64,000 bases of DNA from Leucobacter sp042726155. GTDB lineage: Bacteria; Actinomycetota; Actinomycetes; Actinomycetales; Microbacteriaceae. A program made the translations under genes and the position numbers. The stretch lies in assembly GCF_042726155.1 (NCBI RefSeq), contig NZ_JBHXHV010000001.1:992001-1056000 (forward strand). The letters are read 5' to 3'. Of this stretch, positions 23,573 through 31,684 are shown piece after piece. Under the pieces are notes generated by a model, which saw only the letters and a program-made list of their open reading frames with translations, made no database searches and was not told the origin of the DNA. Each line of letters starts with the position of its first letter. The stretch's first letter is position 1.

Positions 23573-23974
23573 CTACTCCGCGTCGCCGATGTAGGCGACG
23601 CCCTGAATCTCAATGAGCGCCTCGGGCTGCCACAGGCTCGTCACGCCGATACCCGCCATTGCGGGGTATTCGCTGCCGGCCATCTCGCGCCACTTCGCAC
23701 CGATTTCGCGGCCGTGCCGCTGGTAGTCGGCTACGTCGGTCAAATAGATGGTGACGTCGATGAGGTCGGATGGCTTCCCGCCCGCGTGTTTGAGGGTGAT
23801 GAGCACGTTCGAGAAGGCTCGTTCGAACTGTTCAACAATGCCGCCGGGAACAATGCGCATGTCGGCGTCGAGCGCGGTCTGGCCGCCCAGGTACACGAAC
23901 GGCCCGGCCTTGACTCCGTGGGCGAACCCAATGGGCTTGCAGAGCTGCGGGGGAGTGATGATCTGCTTCGGCAA
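23573..23974 (-). CDS. RidA-family enamine/imine deaminase (first copy)
   Basis: A 133-residue RidA (YjgF/UK114) protein: GPFVYLGGQTALDADMRIVPGGIVEQFERAFSNVLITLKHAGGKPSDLIDVTIYLTDV is typical. Members hydrolyse reactive enamines and imines to ketones and ammonia. It begins with TTG at 23974, supported by AGGAGG 6 nt upstream; no ATG or GTG is suitably placed. It lacks the final Arg-Pro-rich strand of canonical housekeeping RidA, so it is probably a catabolic subfamily member. It is divergent from the FAH-family gene across a region with the shared operator. A second RidA gene is at 29287. Confidence 0.88.
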   Translation of the reverse strand: MPKQIITPPQLCKPIGFAHGVKAGPFVYLGGQTALDADMRIVPGGIVEQFERAFSNVLITLKHAGGKPSDLIDVTIYLTDVADYQRHGREIGAKWREMAGSEYPAMAGIGVTSLWQPEALIEIQGVAYIGDAE

Positions 23975-24016
23975 CGGTGCCTCCTATGTCGTGATCGTGA
24001 ATGAAAATCTAAATTC

Positions 24017-24055
24017 ATCTCGTACTTGTGACGTTCGTGACTATTCTGACATACT
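24017..24055 (+). promoter_or_regulatory. Divergent promoter region with the shared operator
   Basis: Plus strand: TTGTGA (24027-24032) and CATACT about 18 nt downstream form a promoter for the FAH operon. Minus strand: a TTTAGAT-like -10 faces the ridA-like gene. The interval 24017-24041 repeats the livK element (ATCTCGTA, four variable bases, TGACGTTCGT) in the same orientation relative to the minus-strand genes. One regulator could thus govern importer, RidA and the FAH-to-RidA operon together. Confidence 0.5.
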
Positions 24056-24122
24056 GAAGTCGATTTCGCCCGAGGAAGTTCGGTCTCCCCGATGCTTCCT
24101 CACACGAACCACAGGAGCAACG

Positions 24123-24989
24123 ATGCACTTGGGAACACTCAACCTCGGCGACGGCCGCACGCGAGCCGCTGCTCGCGCCGACGATCAGTGGCTGCTGCTC
24201 GATGCCGCCGACGTCGGTGAACTCGTGAGGCAACCGGGCTGGCGCGAGGCGGTCGAAACGGCGCTCGCAGATTTCAGCGCAGGGGCGCCCGTCGAGGCCA
24301 GTGTGGCCGAGGCCGACACAGTGCTGCTGGCACCGGTGCTGCGCCCCGCGAAAATCGTGTGCTGCGGACTGAACTACCACGACCACATCCTCGAGACCGG
24401 TCGCGATGTGCCGCAGTACCCAACGCTCTTCGCCAAATTCGCGGACACCCTCACCGAGCCGGACGCCGAGATCACCATCGCCGGCTCGGACAGGGTGGAC
24501 TGGGAGGCCGAGCTCGCAGTGGTGATCGGGGCACCGGTGAGTCGTGCGTCCGCCGCGGAGGCGGCGGACGCGATCCTCGGCTACACCGTCGCCAACGACG
24601 TCTCGTGTCGTGACTGGCAGTCGCGCACACTGCAGTGGTTCCAGGGAAAGGCGTGGGATCGCACCACGCCGATCGGCCCCGTCATCGTGACCGCCGACGC
24701 CATCTCACCGCGTGCGGGCCTCGCAATCAGCGCAGACATCGATGGCGAGGTCGTGCAATCGAGCAACACCCGCGAGCTCGTCTTCGACGCCGCCGACCTC
24801 GTCGCCTACGTCTCGGAATTCACCGAGCTCGGACCGGGTGACATCATCCTCACCGGCACCCCAGGTGGCGTGGGCCTCGGCCGCACCCCGCAGCGCTGGT
24901 TGCAAGACGGCGAGGTATTGACCACGACCATCGAGGGCATCGGCTCGCTGCGCAATCGCATGCGACTGAGCCCCGCAGCGAAGCAGTAA
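24123..24989 (+). CDS. Fumarylacetoacetate hydrolase family protein
   Basis: A 288-residue FAH-fold enzyme from an ATG 7 nt after AGGAGC. The catalytic C-terminal domain starts near residue 75: KIVCCGLNYHDHI, the metal-binding acidic segments around VDWEAELAVVIG, GYTVANDVSCRDWQ, KAWDRTTPIGP and the hallmark ILTGTPGGVGLGRTP. These enzymes hydrolyse C-C bonds in 1,3-dicarbonyl compounds or decarboxylate/isomerise oxoacids with Mg2+. It is the first gene of a five-gene plus-strand operon (24123-29688), so it probably cleaves or decarboxylates a late ring-opened intermediate. Confidence 0.9.
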   Translation: MHLGTLNLGDGRTRAAARADDQWLLLDAADVGELVRQPGWREAVETALADFSAGAPVEASVAEADTVLLAPVLRPAKIVCCGLNYHDHILETGRDVPQYPTLFAKFADTLTEPDAEITIAGSDRVDWEAELAVVIGAPVSRASAAEAADAILGYTVANDVSCRDWQSRTLQWFQGKAWDRTTPIGPVIVTADAISPRAGLAISADIDGEVVQSSNTRELVFDAADLVAYVSEFTELGPGDIILTGTPGGVGLGRTPQRWLQDGEVLTTTIEGIGSLRNRMRLSPAAKQ

Positions 24990-25001
24990 GCGGAGACCAT
25001 C

Positions 25002-25928
25002 GTGAACCCTGACGCAGCCGGCGGCCTCGATCGAACGCATCGCGAAGACGCATCACGCTTCTTGGCGGCGATCGCCCTCGAAGAGACCGAGGCCGAGATC
25101 TTTGATCGCGCCTTCCTTGTCACCCCGCAGCACGTGCCGTGGCCGAGAGCATACGGCGGTGATTCGGTCGCTCAGGCCGCCGCAGCAGCGCTCGCGACCA
25201 TCGGTGATGACCGTGAACTGCATTCGCTCCACAGCTCGTTCTTGCGCCCGGTCGAGGTTGGGTTGCCCGTCCGCTACGAGGTTGAGCTGCTGCGGGACGG
25301 TCGCGGGTACTCGACTCGGCACGTGCGCGGCTACCAACACGGCAAGCCGGTCTTCATGACGACGGCGTCATTTCAGGTACCGGAAGACGGGCCCGAATAT
25401 CAGCCTGCCGCGCCAGCCGCGCCGCTTCCCGAATCGCTCCCGAGCAGTGCCGAGGCTCTTGCAGGGCAGCGAGGGTCTGACGCGGTCGACTACTGGTCGA
25501 GCGGCCGCAGCTTCGACATGCGTCACACCGCGGGGCCGCTGTACACGGGCAGCGTGGATGCAGAAGTCGCGGGCTCACGTGCCACGGGCGACGCAGAGAC
25601 CGACGGCGTCTGGGTGCGATCCTTCGCTGCTTTGCCCGATGACCGCCGCACGCACCAGCTCGCGCTCGCCTACGTGTGCGACTACACGATTCTCGAACCG
25701 TCGCTGCGCGCGCTCGGCGCCCACTGGTCTTCGCCGGGTCTCGTCACCGCAAGCCTTGATCACAGCATGTGGTTTCACCGGCCGGCGCGCGTCGACGACT
25801 GGCTGCTGTACGCGCAGGAGAGCGCGGGCGTGCAGAGCGGACGAGCACTCAATCTCGGGCGGTTTTACACGGCGACGGGTGAACTCGTCGCGACGGTGAT
25901 GCAAGAAGGCATGATCCGCGGCGTATAG
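25002..25928 (+). CDS. tesB: Acyl-CoA thioesterase II (TesB type)
   Basis: A 308-residue double-hotdog thioesterase starting at GTG. Family landmarks: GGDSVAQAAAAALATIGDDRELHSLHSSFLRPVEVGLPVRYEVE in the first hotdog with the conserved LHS-YFL-like motif, and HSMWFHRPARVDDWLLYAQES in the second (FHR motif). It releases a carboxylic acid from an acyl-CoA, a plausible step to recycle CoA from blocked aryl- or alicyclic-CoA intermediates. It sits 12 nt after the FAH gene and 65 nt before the large monooxygenase gene in the same operon. Confidence 0.9.
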   Translation: MNPDAAGGLDRTHREDASRFLAAIALEETEAEIFDRAFLVTPQHVPWPRAYGGDSVAQAAAAALATIGDDRELHSLHSSFLRPVEVGLPVRYEVELLRDGRGYSTRHVRGYQHGKPVFMTTASFQVPEDGPEYQPAAPAAPLPESLPSSAEALAGQRGSDAVDYWSSGRSFDMRHTAGPLYTGSVDAEVAGSRATGDAETDGVWVRSFAALPDDRRTHQLALAYVCDYTILEPSLRALGAHWSSPGLVTASLDHSMWFHRPARVDDWLLYAQESAGVQSGRALNLGRFYTATGELVATVMQEGMIRGV

Positions 25929-25993
25929 GCGCCGCGGCCACACACTCGGCGCAGCAGCGCCACTCAGAACATCCCATCAGAAAGGACACGCGC

Positions 25994-28432
25994 ATGGGAA
26001 AGCAGATTGCAGTTATCGGGGGAGGCCCCGCGGGGCTGTACTTCTCCCTGCTCGCCAAGAAACTCGACCCGACCCACGACGTCACCGTGTGGGAGCGTAA
26101 CGCGAGCGACGACACGTTCGGGTTTGGCGTCGTGTTCAGCGACGAGACACTCGGCGGCATCGAGAACGCCGATGGTGAGTTCTTCGCCGCAATGCAGCGG
26201 GACTTCGCGCAGTGGAGCGATATCGACGTGCACTTCAAGGGTGAGCGCATCACGATCGGTGGTCAGGGTTTCGCCGCGGGCAGCCGTAAGAAGCTGCTGA
26301 TGCTGCTGCAGGAGCGGGCGACGGAGCTCGGCGTCACGATTCACTTCCAAACCGAGGCGCCCGACGTCGAAACTCTCGCCCGCGACTACGACCTCGTGAT
26401 CGCAGCCGACGGCATCAACTCCCGCATTCGCCCGCACTACGCCGAGACGTTCAAGCCGACGCTCGACCCGCGGCACTCCAAGTTCATTTGGCTGGGGCTC
26501 GATCGCGCGATCGAGGCGTTCACCTTCCACGTGAAGCACACGCCGTGGGGCATCATCCAGGTGCACGCGTACCCCTACTCCGCGACCGAGAGCACCTTCC
26601 TCGTCGAGATGCACGAGGACGTCTGGCGCGCGGCCGGGTTCGACGCGAGCGAGAGCAAGAGCTTCCCGCCGGGCGTCAGCGACGACGCCTCGGTCGCGCA
26701 CCTGGGTGAAATCTTCGCAGACGAGCTCGCGGGCGCCACCCTGCTCACGAACAACTCCAAGTGGATCACCTTCAACACCGTGCGCAACGAGCGCTGGCGG
26801 CACGAGAACGTCGTACTGCTCGGCGATGCTGCCCACACCGCGCACTTCTCCATCGGCTCTGGCACGAAGCTCGCCCTCGAAGACGCACTCGCGCTCGCCG
26901 CAAACCTGCACGAGCAGCCCGACGATCTCGATGCGGCGCTCGAGGCCTATGAGGCCGAGCGGAGGCCAGTGGTGCTCTCGTTGCAGCGCGCCGCCCAGGC
27001 CTCGCTCGAATGGTTTGAGAACATCGGACAGTACGCCGAGCAGGAGCCTCTGCAATTCGCGTTCAATCTCATGACGCGCTCGCGTCGCATCACGTTCGAC
27101 AATCTCGGCGTGCGCGACCCGGAATTCGCGGCGGCGGTGCAGCGGGACTTCGCGGAGCGGGAGGCGGTTGCTAGTGGCGGCGGTGCTGGCGGCGCTGGTG
27201 CTGGTGGCGCTGGTGCGCATGCTCCTGATGCTCCCGCGATGTTCCAGGCGACGCGCATCGGCGAGCTCGAACTCAAGAACCGCATCATCGTCTCGGCAAT
27301 GGACCAGTATTCGGCAATCGATGGACTCGTGGGCGATTATCACCTCGTGCACCTCGGAGCACGCGCCATCGGTGGCGCCGGGCTCGTGATGACCGAGATG
27401 ATTGCGCCCTCGGCGGACGGCCGTATCTCGCCGGCCGACGCCGGCATCTACACGGACGAGCAGCGCGACGCTTGGGGGCGCATCGTCAACTTCGTGCACG
27501 AGAACTCCACCGCCAAGATCGGCGCCCAAATCGGTCACTCCGGCCGCAAAGGATCGACGAAGCGCATGTGGGAGGGCATCGACGAACCCGTCGAGACCGG
27601 CGGGTGGGAGGTCGTTGGGCCCTCCGCCATTCCCTACGGTCCTGGCAGTGCGACGCCGCGCGCCGCGACCCGCGCGGACCTCGATGCCATCACCGCAGAC
27701 TACGTCGCGGCGACAACGCGCGCGGCCGAGGCTGGGTTCGATCTGCTCGAGGTGCACGCGGCGCACGGCTATCTGCTCTCGTCGTTCATATCGCCCATCG
27801 CTAATCAGCGCACCGACGAATACGGCGGCTCGCTTGAAAACCGGCTGCGCTACCCGCTCGAGGTGTTCGACGCAGTGCGCGCCGCCTGGCCAGCCGAGCG
27901 CCCGCTCATCGTGCGCATCTCGGCTCACGACTGGATCGATGGAGGGGTCACCGACGAAGACGCCGTCGAGATTTCGGCCGCGTTCATCGCCCACGGCGCC
28001 GCCGCGATCGACGTCTCTTCCGGCCAGGTCGCGAAGCAGGAGCAGCCGAAATACGGTCGCAGCTATCAGACGCCGTTCGCCGACAAGATTCGCAACAGGA
28101 TCGCCGCGAAGTCCGGCGTTCCCGTCATCGCCGTCGGTGCGATCTCGTCGTACGACGACGTCAACTCGCTGCTGCTCGCGGGTCGCTGTGACCTCGTCGC
28201 GATCGGCCGCGGTCATCTCTACGATCCGCACTGGACACTGCACGCCGCAGCCGACCAGGATTACCGTGGGGACGCTGCTGGCTGGATCAATCAGTATCGT
28301 GCGGGGCGACGCAAGCCGCCGACGTCGCGAACGGACGCGATCCGGCCCCGGCTCGAATTGCTCATGGGGGACCAGGGATCAGAACCCGCGCACACGCGCT
28401 GGATCGACGGCAACACGATCCCGGTCGGCTGA
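25994..28432 (+). CDS. FAD monooxygenase-Old Yellow Enzyme fusion (anthraniloyl-CoA/salicylyl-CoA type)
   Basis: An 812-residue fusion. Residues 1-390 form a class A FAD aromatic hydroxylase: GGGPAGLYFSLLAKK at the N terminus and LLGDAAHTAHFSIGSGTKLALEDA near residue 276. After a Gly/Ala linker (about 394-412) comes an Old Yellow Enzyme TIM barrel: NRIIVSAMDQYSA, EVHAAHGYLLSSFISPIANQR then EYGGSLENR, and a C-terminal flavin segment VAIGRGHLYDP. This is the architecture of 2-aminobenzoyl-CoA (anthraniloyl-CoA) monooxygenase/reductase, which hydroxylates and then reduces the ring to a non-aromatic aminooxocyclohexene carboxyl-CoA; proteins so built are also labelled bifunctional salicylyl-CoA 5-hydroxylase. 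The RidA proteins next to it suit the enamine product. The substrate is inferred, not shown. Confidence 0.9.
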   Translation: MGKQIAVIGGGPAGLYFSLLAKKLDPTHDVTVWERNASDDTFGFGVVFSDETLGGIENADGEFFAAMQRDFAQWSDIDVHFKGERITIGGQGFAAGSRKKLLMLLQERATELGVTIHFQTEAPDVETLARDYDLVIAADGINSRIRPHYAETFKPTLDPRHSKFIWLGLDRAIEAFTFHVKHTPWGIIQVHAYPYSATESTFLVEMHEDVWRAAGFDASESKSFPPGVSDDASVAHLGEIFADELAGATLLTNNSKWITFNTVRNERWRHENVVLLGDAAHTAHFSIGSGTKLALEDALALAANLHEQPDDLDAALEAYEAERRPVVLSLQRAAQASLEWFENIGQYAEQEPLQFAFNLMTRSRRITFDNLGVRDPEFAAAVQRDFAEREAVASGGGAGGAGAGGAGAHAPDAPAMFQATRIGELELKNRIIVSAMDQYSAIDGLVGDYHLVHLGARAIGGAGLVMTEMIAPSADGRISPADAGIYTDEQRDAWGRIVNFVHENSTAKIGAQIGHSGRKGSTKRMWEGIDEPVETGGWEVVGPSAIPYGPGSATPRAATRADLDAITADYVAATTRAAEAGFDLLEVHAAHGYLLSSFISPIANQRTDEYGGSLENRLRYPLEVFDAVRAAWPAERPLIVRISAHDWIDGGVTDEDAVEISAAFIAHGAAAIDVSSGQVAKQEQPKYGRSYQTPFADKIRNRIAAKSGVPVIAVGAISSYDDVNSLLLAGRCDLVAIGRGHLYDPHWTLHAAADQDYRGDAAGWINQYRAGRRKPPTSRTDAIRPRLELLMGDQGSEPAHTRWIDGNTIPVG

Positions 28433-28502
28433 CCCTTCCCGGCCTCCCGCCCCACCCACTCACCATCACGCACCGCACACTCTCAACGAGGAGATACAGA
28501 AC

Positions 28503-29276
28503 ATGAGTACAGCACTCGATCTCGCCGCCGGTCTCGCTTCCGGATCGGTACGCATCGTCGACCTCACGAACCCGCTCTCGGCGGAGACGCCGACGCTGCG
28601 CCTGCCCGATCCGTTCGCGAACCTCATCGACTTCAGCCTGGAAGAGGTGAGTCGGTACAACGAGCCTGGCCCGTTCTGGATGCACCACAACATTCACACC
28701 GGCGAGCACATCGGCACGCACATCGACGCGCCCGTGCACTGGATCAGCGGCAAGGACGGTCGCGACGTCGCGAGCATCCCACCCGAGCGGCTCGTCGGCC
28801 CCGCGGTGGTGCTCGACTTCACTGCGCAGGTTGCCGAGAACCCCGATTACCTGGTGACCGTCGACGATATTCGTGCCTGGGAGGGTGAGCACGGCCCGCT
28901 GCCTGAGAACGGGTGGGTGCTGTTTCGCACCGGCTGGGACAGGTTCGCCGACGACCAGGAGGCGTTCTTGAACGCCGACGAGACGGGGTCGCACACGCCG
29001 GGCATGACCGGGGAAGCCGCGCAGTGGCTGGCAGAGCAGACCAAGATCTCGGGCGTCGGTGTCGAGACCGTCGGCATCGACGCGGGGCGCGGCGCCGAGC
29101 TTGATCCGCCGTTCGCGGCTCACTATCACTTGCTCGGCAACGACAAGTATGGGATCACCTCGCTGCAGAACCTCGCCGAGCTGCCCGTGACCGGGGCCGT
29201 GATCGTCGTGGCTCCGCTGCCGATCGTGGGCGGCGGCGGTAGCCCGTCGCGCGTGTTCGCACTGATCGACGGTTAA
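28503..29276 (+). CDS. Cyclase-family metal-dependent hydrolase (isatin hydrolase/kynurenine formamidase-like)
   Basis: A 257-residue enzyme; ATG preceded by GAGGAG. The family motif HIGTHIDAPVHW (residues about 75-86) supplies the His-x3-His-x-Asp metal ligands. This fold covers kynurenine formamidase, isatin hydrolase and related cyclic-imide or lactam hydrolases, usually with Mn2+ or Zn2+. Between an anthraniloyl-CoA-type monooxygenase (upstream, 70 nt) and a RidA gene (10 nt downstream), isatin hydrolase (isatin to isatinate) is an attractive reading, as in bacterial indole degradation clusters. Kynurenine formamidase is the main alternative but no kynureninase or tryptophan dioxygenase gene is here. 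Confidence 0.87.
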   Translation: MSTALDLAAGLASGSVRIVDLTNPLSAETPTLRLPDPFANLIDFSLEEVSRYNEPGPFWMHHNIHTGEHIGTHIDAPVHWISGKDGRDVASIPPERLVGPAVVLDFTAQVAENPDYLVTVDDIRAWEGEHGPLPENGWVLFRTGWDRFADDQEAFLNADETGSHTPGMTGEAAQWLAEQTKISGVGVETVGIDAGRGAELDPPFAAHYHLLGNDKYGITSLQNLAELPVTGAVIVVAPLPIVGGGGSPSRVFALIDG

Positions 29277-29286
29277 GGCTGTCGCC

Positions 29287-29688
29287 ATGACCACGACCCG
29301 CAAGCTCATCAATCCGCCCGAGATCCACCCGGCGCCGGGGTTTAGTCATGTGACCGTAGCCCCGCCCGGCAGCGTGGTGTACATCGCGGGGCAGATCGCG
29401 CTGTCGCCAGACTTCCAGGTCATCGGGGCGGGGGATCTCGGTGCACAGACACGCGCCGCGATGCGGAACGTAGAGATCGCCCTGAAGGCCGCCGGTGCGA
29501 GCTGGAACGACGTGGTGCGCCGCACCATCTACACGCTGCACCCCACCGAATACGAGGTGATCACGGCCGCGATAGAAGAGGTGCAGGGGAGCACGGAGCA
29601 CCCCTCACAAACGATCGTCGGTATTTCGGGGCTCGCAATTGACGGCTTGCTCATCGAGATCGAGGTGACGGCCGTTTGTCCGTCATGA
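29287..29688 (+). CDS. RidA-family enamine/imine deaminase (second copy)
   Basis: A 133-residue RidA-fold protein: PGFSHVTVAPPGSVVYIAGQIALSPDFQVIGAGDLGAQTRAAMRNVEIALKAAGASWNDVVRRTIYTL and the C-terminal LIEIEVTAV strand. It is clearly paralogous to the protein at 23573 but diverged in length of loops and in the last strand, so the pair is not a recent duplication. It closes the 24123-29688 operon. A role in deaminating the enamine made by the ring monooxygenase/reductase is chemically sensible but inferred. Its last 6 nt overlap the convergent membrane-protein gene. Confidence 0.87.
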   Translation: MTTTRKLINPPEIHPAPGFSHVTVAPPGSVVYIAGQIALSPDFQVIGAGDLGAQTRAAMRNVEIALKAAGASWNDVVRRTIYTLHPTEYEVITAAIEEVQGSTEHPSQTIVGISGLAIDGLLIEIEVTAVCPS

Positions 29689-30093
29689 GGGAACGACCTC
29701 AGCTGCTTTCCGTGACCCGACCCACTCGGTGACGAGGGTGGCGAGCGCGGCGAGCGCGCCTACGGGTTGCAGCAGAATGCCGATCATCAGAATGAGCCCT
29801 GCCCCGATATTGGGGTCACCACCCCATCCGGTCTTCAGTGCCAGGACCCCGACGATCAGGGCGATGCCAACGCACAGGAACATTACTGACAGTCCGACAA
29901 GCGCGCCTTTCCGGACTGCGAGCATGACGACGCCCAAGACCCCCGCGATCATACCGACGGCGGTGAAGATCACAACCGAGGCGGGAACTCCCTCGTCCCA
30001 CGTCGCGAGGAGAGCGACAAAGCTGGCCGTAAATCCCGCGGCGGACGCTCCGAGAAGAGTGCGTCCGGCGGTGTGATTCTTCTTGTCAAGCAT
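29683..30093 (-). CDS. Small four-helix membrane protein, function unknown
   Basis: A 136-residue protein with four hydrophobic segments (about 12-32, 38-60, 66-88 and 96-122) and charged termini (MLDKKNH at the start, EWVGSRK near the end). No catalytic motif and no recognised family. It is convergent with the RidA gene and overlaps its end by 6 nt. It has no close partner gene; the next minus-strand gene upstream is the last immunity gene of the toxin island, 200 nt away. Codon use is similar to the chromosomal neighbours. Confidence 0.65.
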   Translation of the reverse strand: MLDKKNHTAGRTLLGASAAGFTASFVALLATWDEGVPASVVIFTAVGMIAGVLGVVMLAVRKGALVGLSVMFLCVGIALIVGVLALKTGWGGDPNIGAGLILMIGILLQPVGALAALATLVTEWVGSRKAAEVVPS

Positions 30094-30291
30094 CTACTTG
30101 CCATCCCAGTTAGCAGTCTTCAGATTAACGGCCGTCCAGTATATGGACGCCTGCGCAAAGCACGCGGATCGCACGGGTGTTGACGTATACAACTTAGAGG
30201 TCGCGCAAATAGTCCCCAGACAATTGGAGGAGAAATAGATTTTTGATGCTTGATGGTTACTGCCCGGGTGACGGGCATCACGAGCCGGGGA
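30094..30291. other. Intergenic boundary of the toxin island
   Basis: No gene is supported. The stretch is AT-richer than its surroundings and holds TTGACG at about 30179 and a strong plus-strand GGAGGAG (30225-30231) before a start-like codon, as if a plus-strand gene once began here. Translating on, the frame soon runs antisense into the last immunity gene, so it is more likely a truncated 5' end than a gene. Confidence 0.4.
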
Positions 30292-30651
30292 CTAAGTACG
30301 AGCGATCCTCATCGCTTCCTGCACTAAACGTCCGAGTTCTTCTGCGCCTTGAAATTGAACGCCTTCTCGATATCCCTCGTCCAAGGGAGGAAAAGCACCG
30401 CTTCGTTCCCTCGGGTCTGGGGCAGGAATGACTCGCCACGAGGAACGCTCGAGGCCGTCGAGGACTGCCTGCCCGAGAATCTCAGCGTCTTCGATGCTGG
30501 GAACAACCGCAGGAATACCGTCCAGTGTCCACGTTCCTTGCACCGGGCGGGAGTACACCTCGATGAAGACTCTGCCGTCTGGGCGAAGCATTACTGAGAC
30601 GTTATGAGGGTTTACCGGGAAATCTCTAGTGACAATTACTGGCTCACTCAT
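30292..30651 (-). CDS. Immunity-family protein, copy 5, with internal deletion
   Basis: A 119-residue version of the 162-residue immunity-family proteins at 30669-32679. Its first half is almost identical to copy 1 (32191-32679), including the run VPSIEDAEILGQAVLDGLER, and the DNA is also nearly identical there. The protein then loses 48 residues in frame (the WAGARNWKAYTKGS core block) and resumes with SGAFPPLDEGYREG and the family C terminus. It could be inactive or have altered specificity. The 5' end differs (MSEPVIV), and a GTG at 30663 is an alternative start. It is the last gene of the operon, separated from copy 4 by 17 nt. Confidence 0.7.
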   Translation of the reverse strand: MSEPVIVTRDFPVNPHNVSVMLRPDGRVFIEVYSRPVQGTWTLDGIPAVVPSIEDAEILGQAVLDGLERSSWRVIPAPDPRERSGAFPPLDEGYREGVQFQGAEELGRLVQEAMRIART

Positions 30652-30668
30652 TCGGGGCTGCACAACGG

Positions 30669-31157
30669 CTAGGTTCTCGCTAATTTCATCGCGTCTTGCA
30701 GGAGTGCCCCTAGTTCTTCAACACCCACGAATGGCACCTCAACTTGGCGTTCTTCCATGATTGGCGAGAAGCCTCCGTCGCTGTCCCATTTCTCCGGGGT
30801 GATGTTAATCGTGGCCGGGGGAGCAACGGAATATCGGGAGAAAACCCCCACCGACTTCGACCCCTTCGCGTAACTCGCCCAGTTCCGCACACCAGCCCAA
30901 GTCAATAGTTTTTTCAACATTGGATTGTTGCGGGGATCCGGTGCCGAAATAACCTCGAATGTCGACCGTTCCAGCGCGTCGAGCACGGCCTGGCCTAGGG
31001 CCTTGGCATCTTCAGCACTTTGCAACACGATAGGGAGACCGTCGAGGGTCTCGGGTCCATCATGGGGCTGAGAATAGACCTCAATGAACACGCGTCCATC
31101 CGGCCTAAGAAGGACGGACACACTATGAGGAGTTAACGGGAGATTTCTAGTGTCCAC
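30669..31157 (-). CDS. Immunity-family protein, copy 4
   Basis: A 162-residue protein, one of five tandem paralogues. Shared landmarks: PHSVSVLLRPDGRVFIEVYSQP at the N terminus, a central LERSTF then the WAGVRNWASYAKGSKSVGVFSRYS block, and a C-terminal EELGALLQDAMKLART. No signal peptide, so it should act in the cytoplasm. Its place downstream of a nuclease-type toxin gene and the pattern of conserved ends with a variable middle is typical of immunity proteins kept as an array against several toxin variants. The family name is not certain to me. Confidence 0.75.
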   Translation of the reverse strand: MDTRNLPLTPHSVSVLLRPDGRVFIEVYSQPHDGPETLDGLPIVLQSAEDAKALGQAVLDALERSTFEVISAPDPRNNPMLKKLLTWAGVRNWASYAKGSKSVGVFSRYSVAPPATINITPEKWDSDGGFSPIMEERQVEVPFVGVEELGALLQDAMKLART

Positions 31158-31176
31158 GTGACGCCCATCCGGCGCA

Positions 31177-31665
31177 TTACGCTCGCGCTACCTTCATCGC
31201 GTCCTGTACCAAACGTCCCAGCTCCTCCGCGCTGGAAAAGGAGACGTTTTCCCGATATTCGTCGTCAATCGGGGAAATCCCGCCTTTTCGGTTCCAGGCT
31301 TCTGGCGTGATGCTCACTGTTGTTGGAGGGGCGGTCGAGTATCCGGCGAATAGCCCTACGGACTTCGACCCTTTCGTGTACGACTTCCAATCTCGTGCTC
31401 CTGCCCACGCCAGAATTTCTTCAACCATGGGATTGTTACCGTGGTCCGGCGCGGGCATGGTCCGGAAGGTGGAGCGTTCGAGGCACTGCAGGATCGCTTC
31501 ACCGAGTGCGGTTGCATCCTCTATCCCGGGGAGAACCGCCGGCAAGCCATCGATGGTTGCGGGTCCGTTTATGGGACGTGAGTACACCTCGATGAACACG
31601 CGCCCATCGGGCCTCAACATCACAGCCACACTGTGGGGAGTTATCGGCAGACTTCCGGGACCCAC
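31177..31665 (-). CDS. Immunity-family protein, copy 3
   Basis: A 162-residue member of the tandem family (PHSVAVMLRPDGRVFIEVYS, LERSTF, WAGARDWKSYTKGSKSVGLFAGYS, EELGRLVQDAMKVARA). It begins MGPGSLPITPHS, differing from copies 1 and 4 (MDTRN). Gap of 19 nt to copy 2 and of 19 nt to copy 4, so all are cotranscribed from the toxin promoter. The divergence between copies is far greater than that between copies 1 and 5, meaning most of the array is old. Confidence 0.75.
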   Translation of the reverse strand: MGPGSLPITPHSVAVMLRPDGRVFIEVYSRPINGPATIDGLPAVLPGIEDATALGEAILQCLERSTFRTMPAPDHGNNPMVEEILAWAGARDWKSYTKGSKSVGLFAGYSTAPPTTVSITPEAWNRKGGISPIDDEYRENVSFSSAEELGRLVQDAMKVARA

Positions 31666-31684
31666 GTGACATTCTTCTGATGCA

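Noticed and set aside
25964..28243. A 759-codon open frame on the minus strand opposite the monooxygenase fusion
   Set aside because: It is the antisense shadow of a high-GC gene: composition rich in Arg, Val and His, no family motif, and the plus-strand product has complete FAD and OYE motifs.
30243..30431. A 62-codon plus-strand ORF with a GGAGGAG ribosome-binding site
   Set aside because: Apart from the first ~18 codons it is antisense to immunity copy 5. It could be a truncated gene start but not a supported gene.
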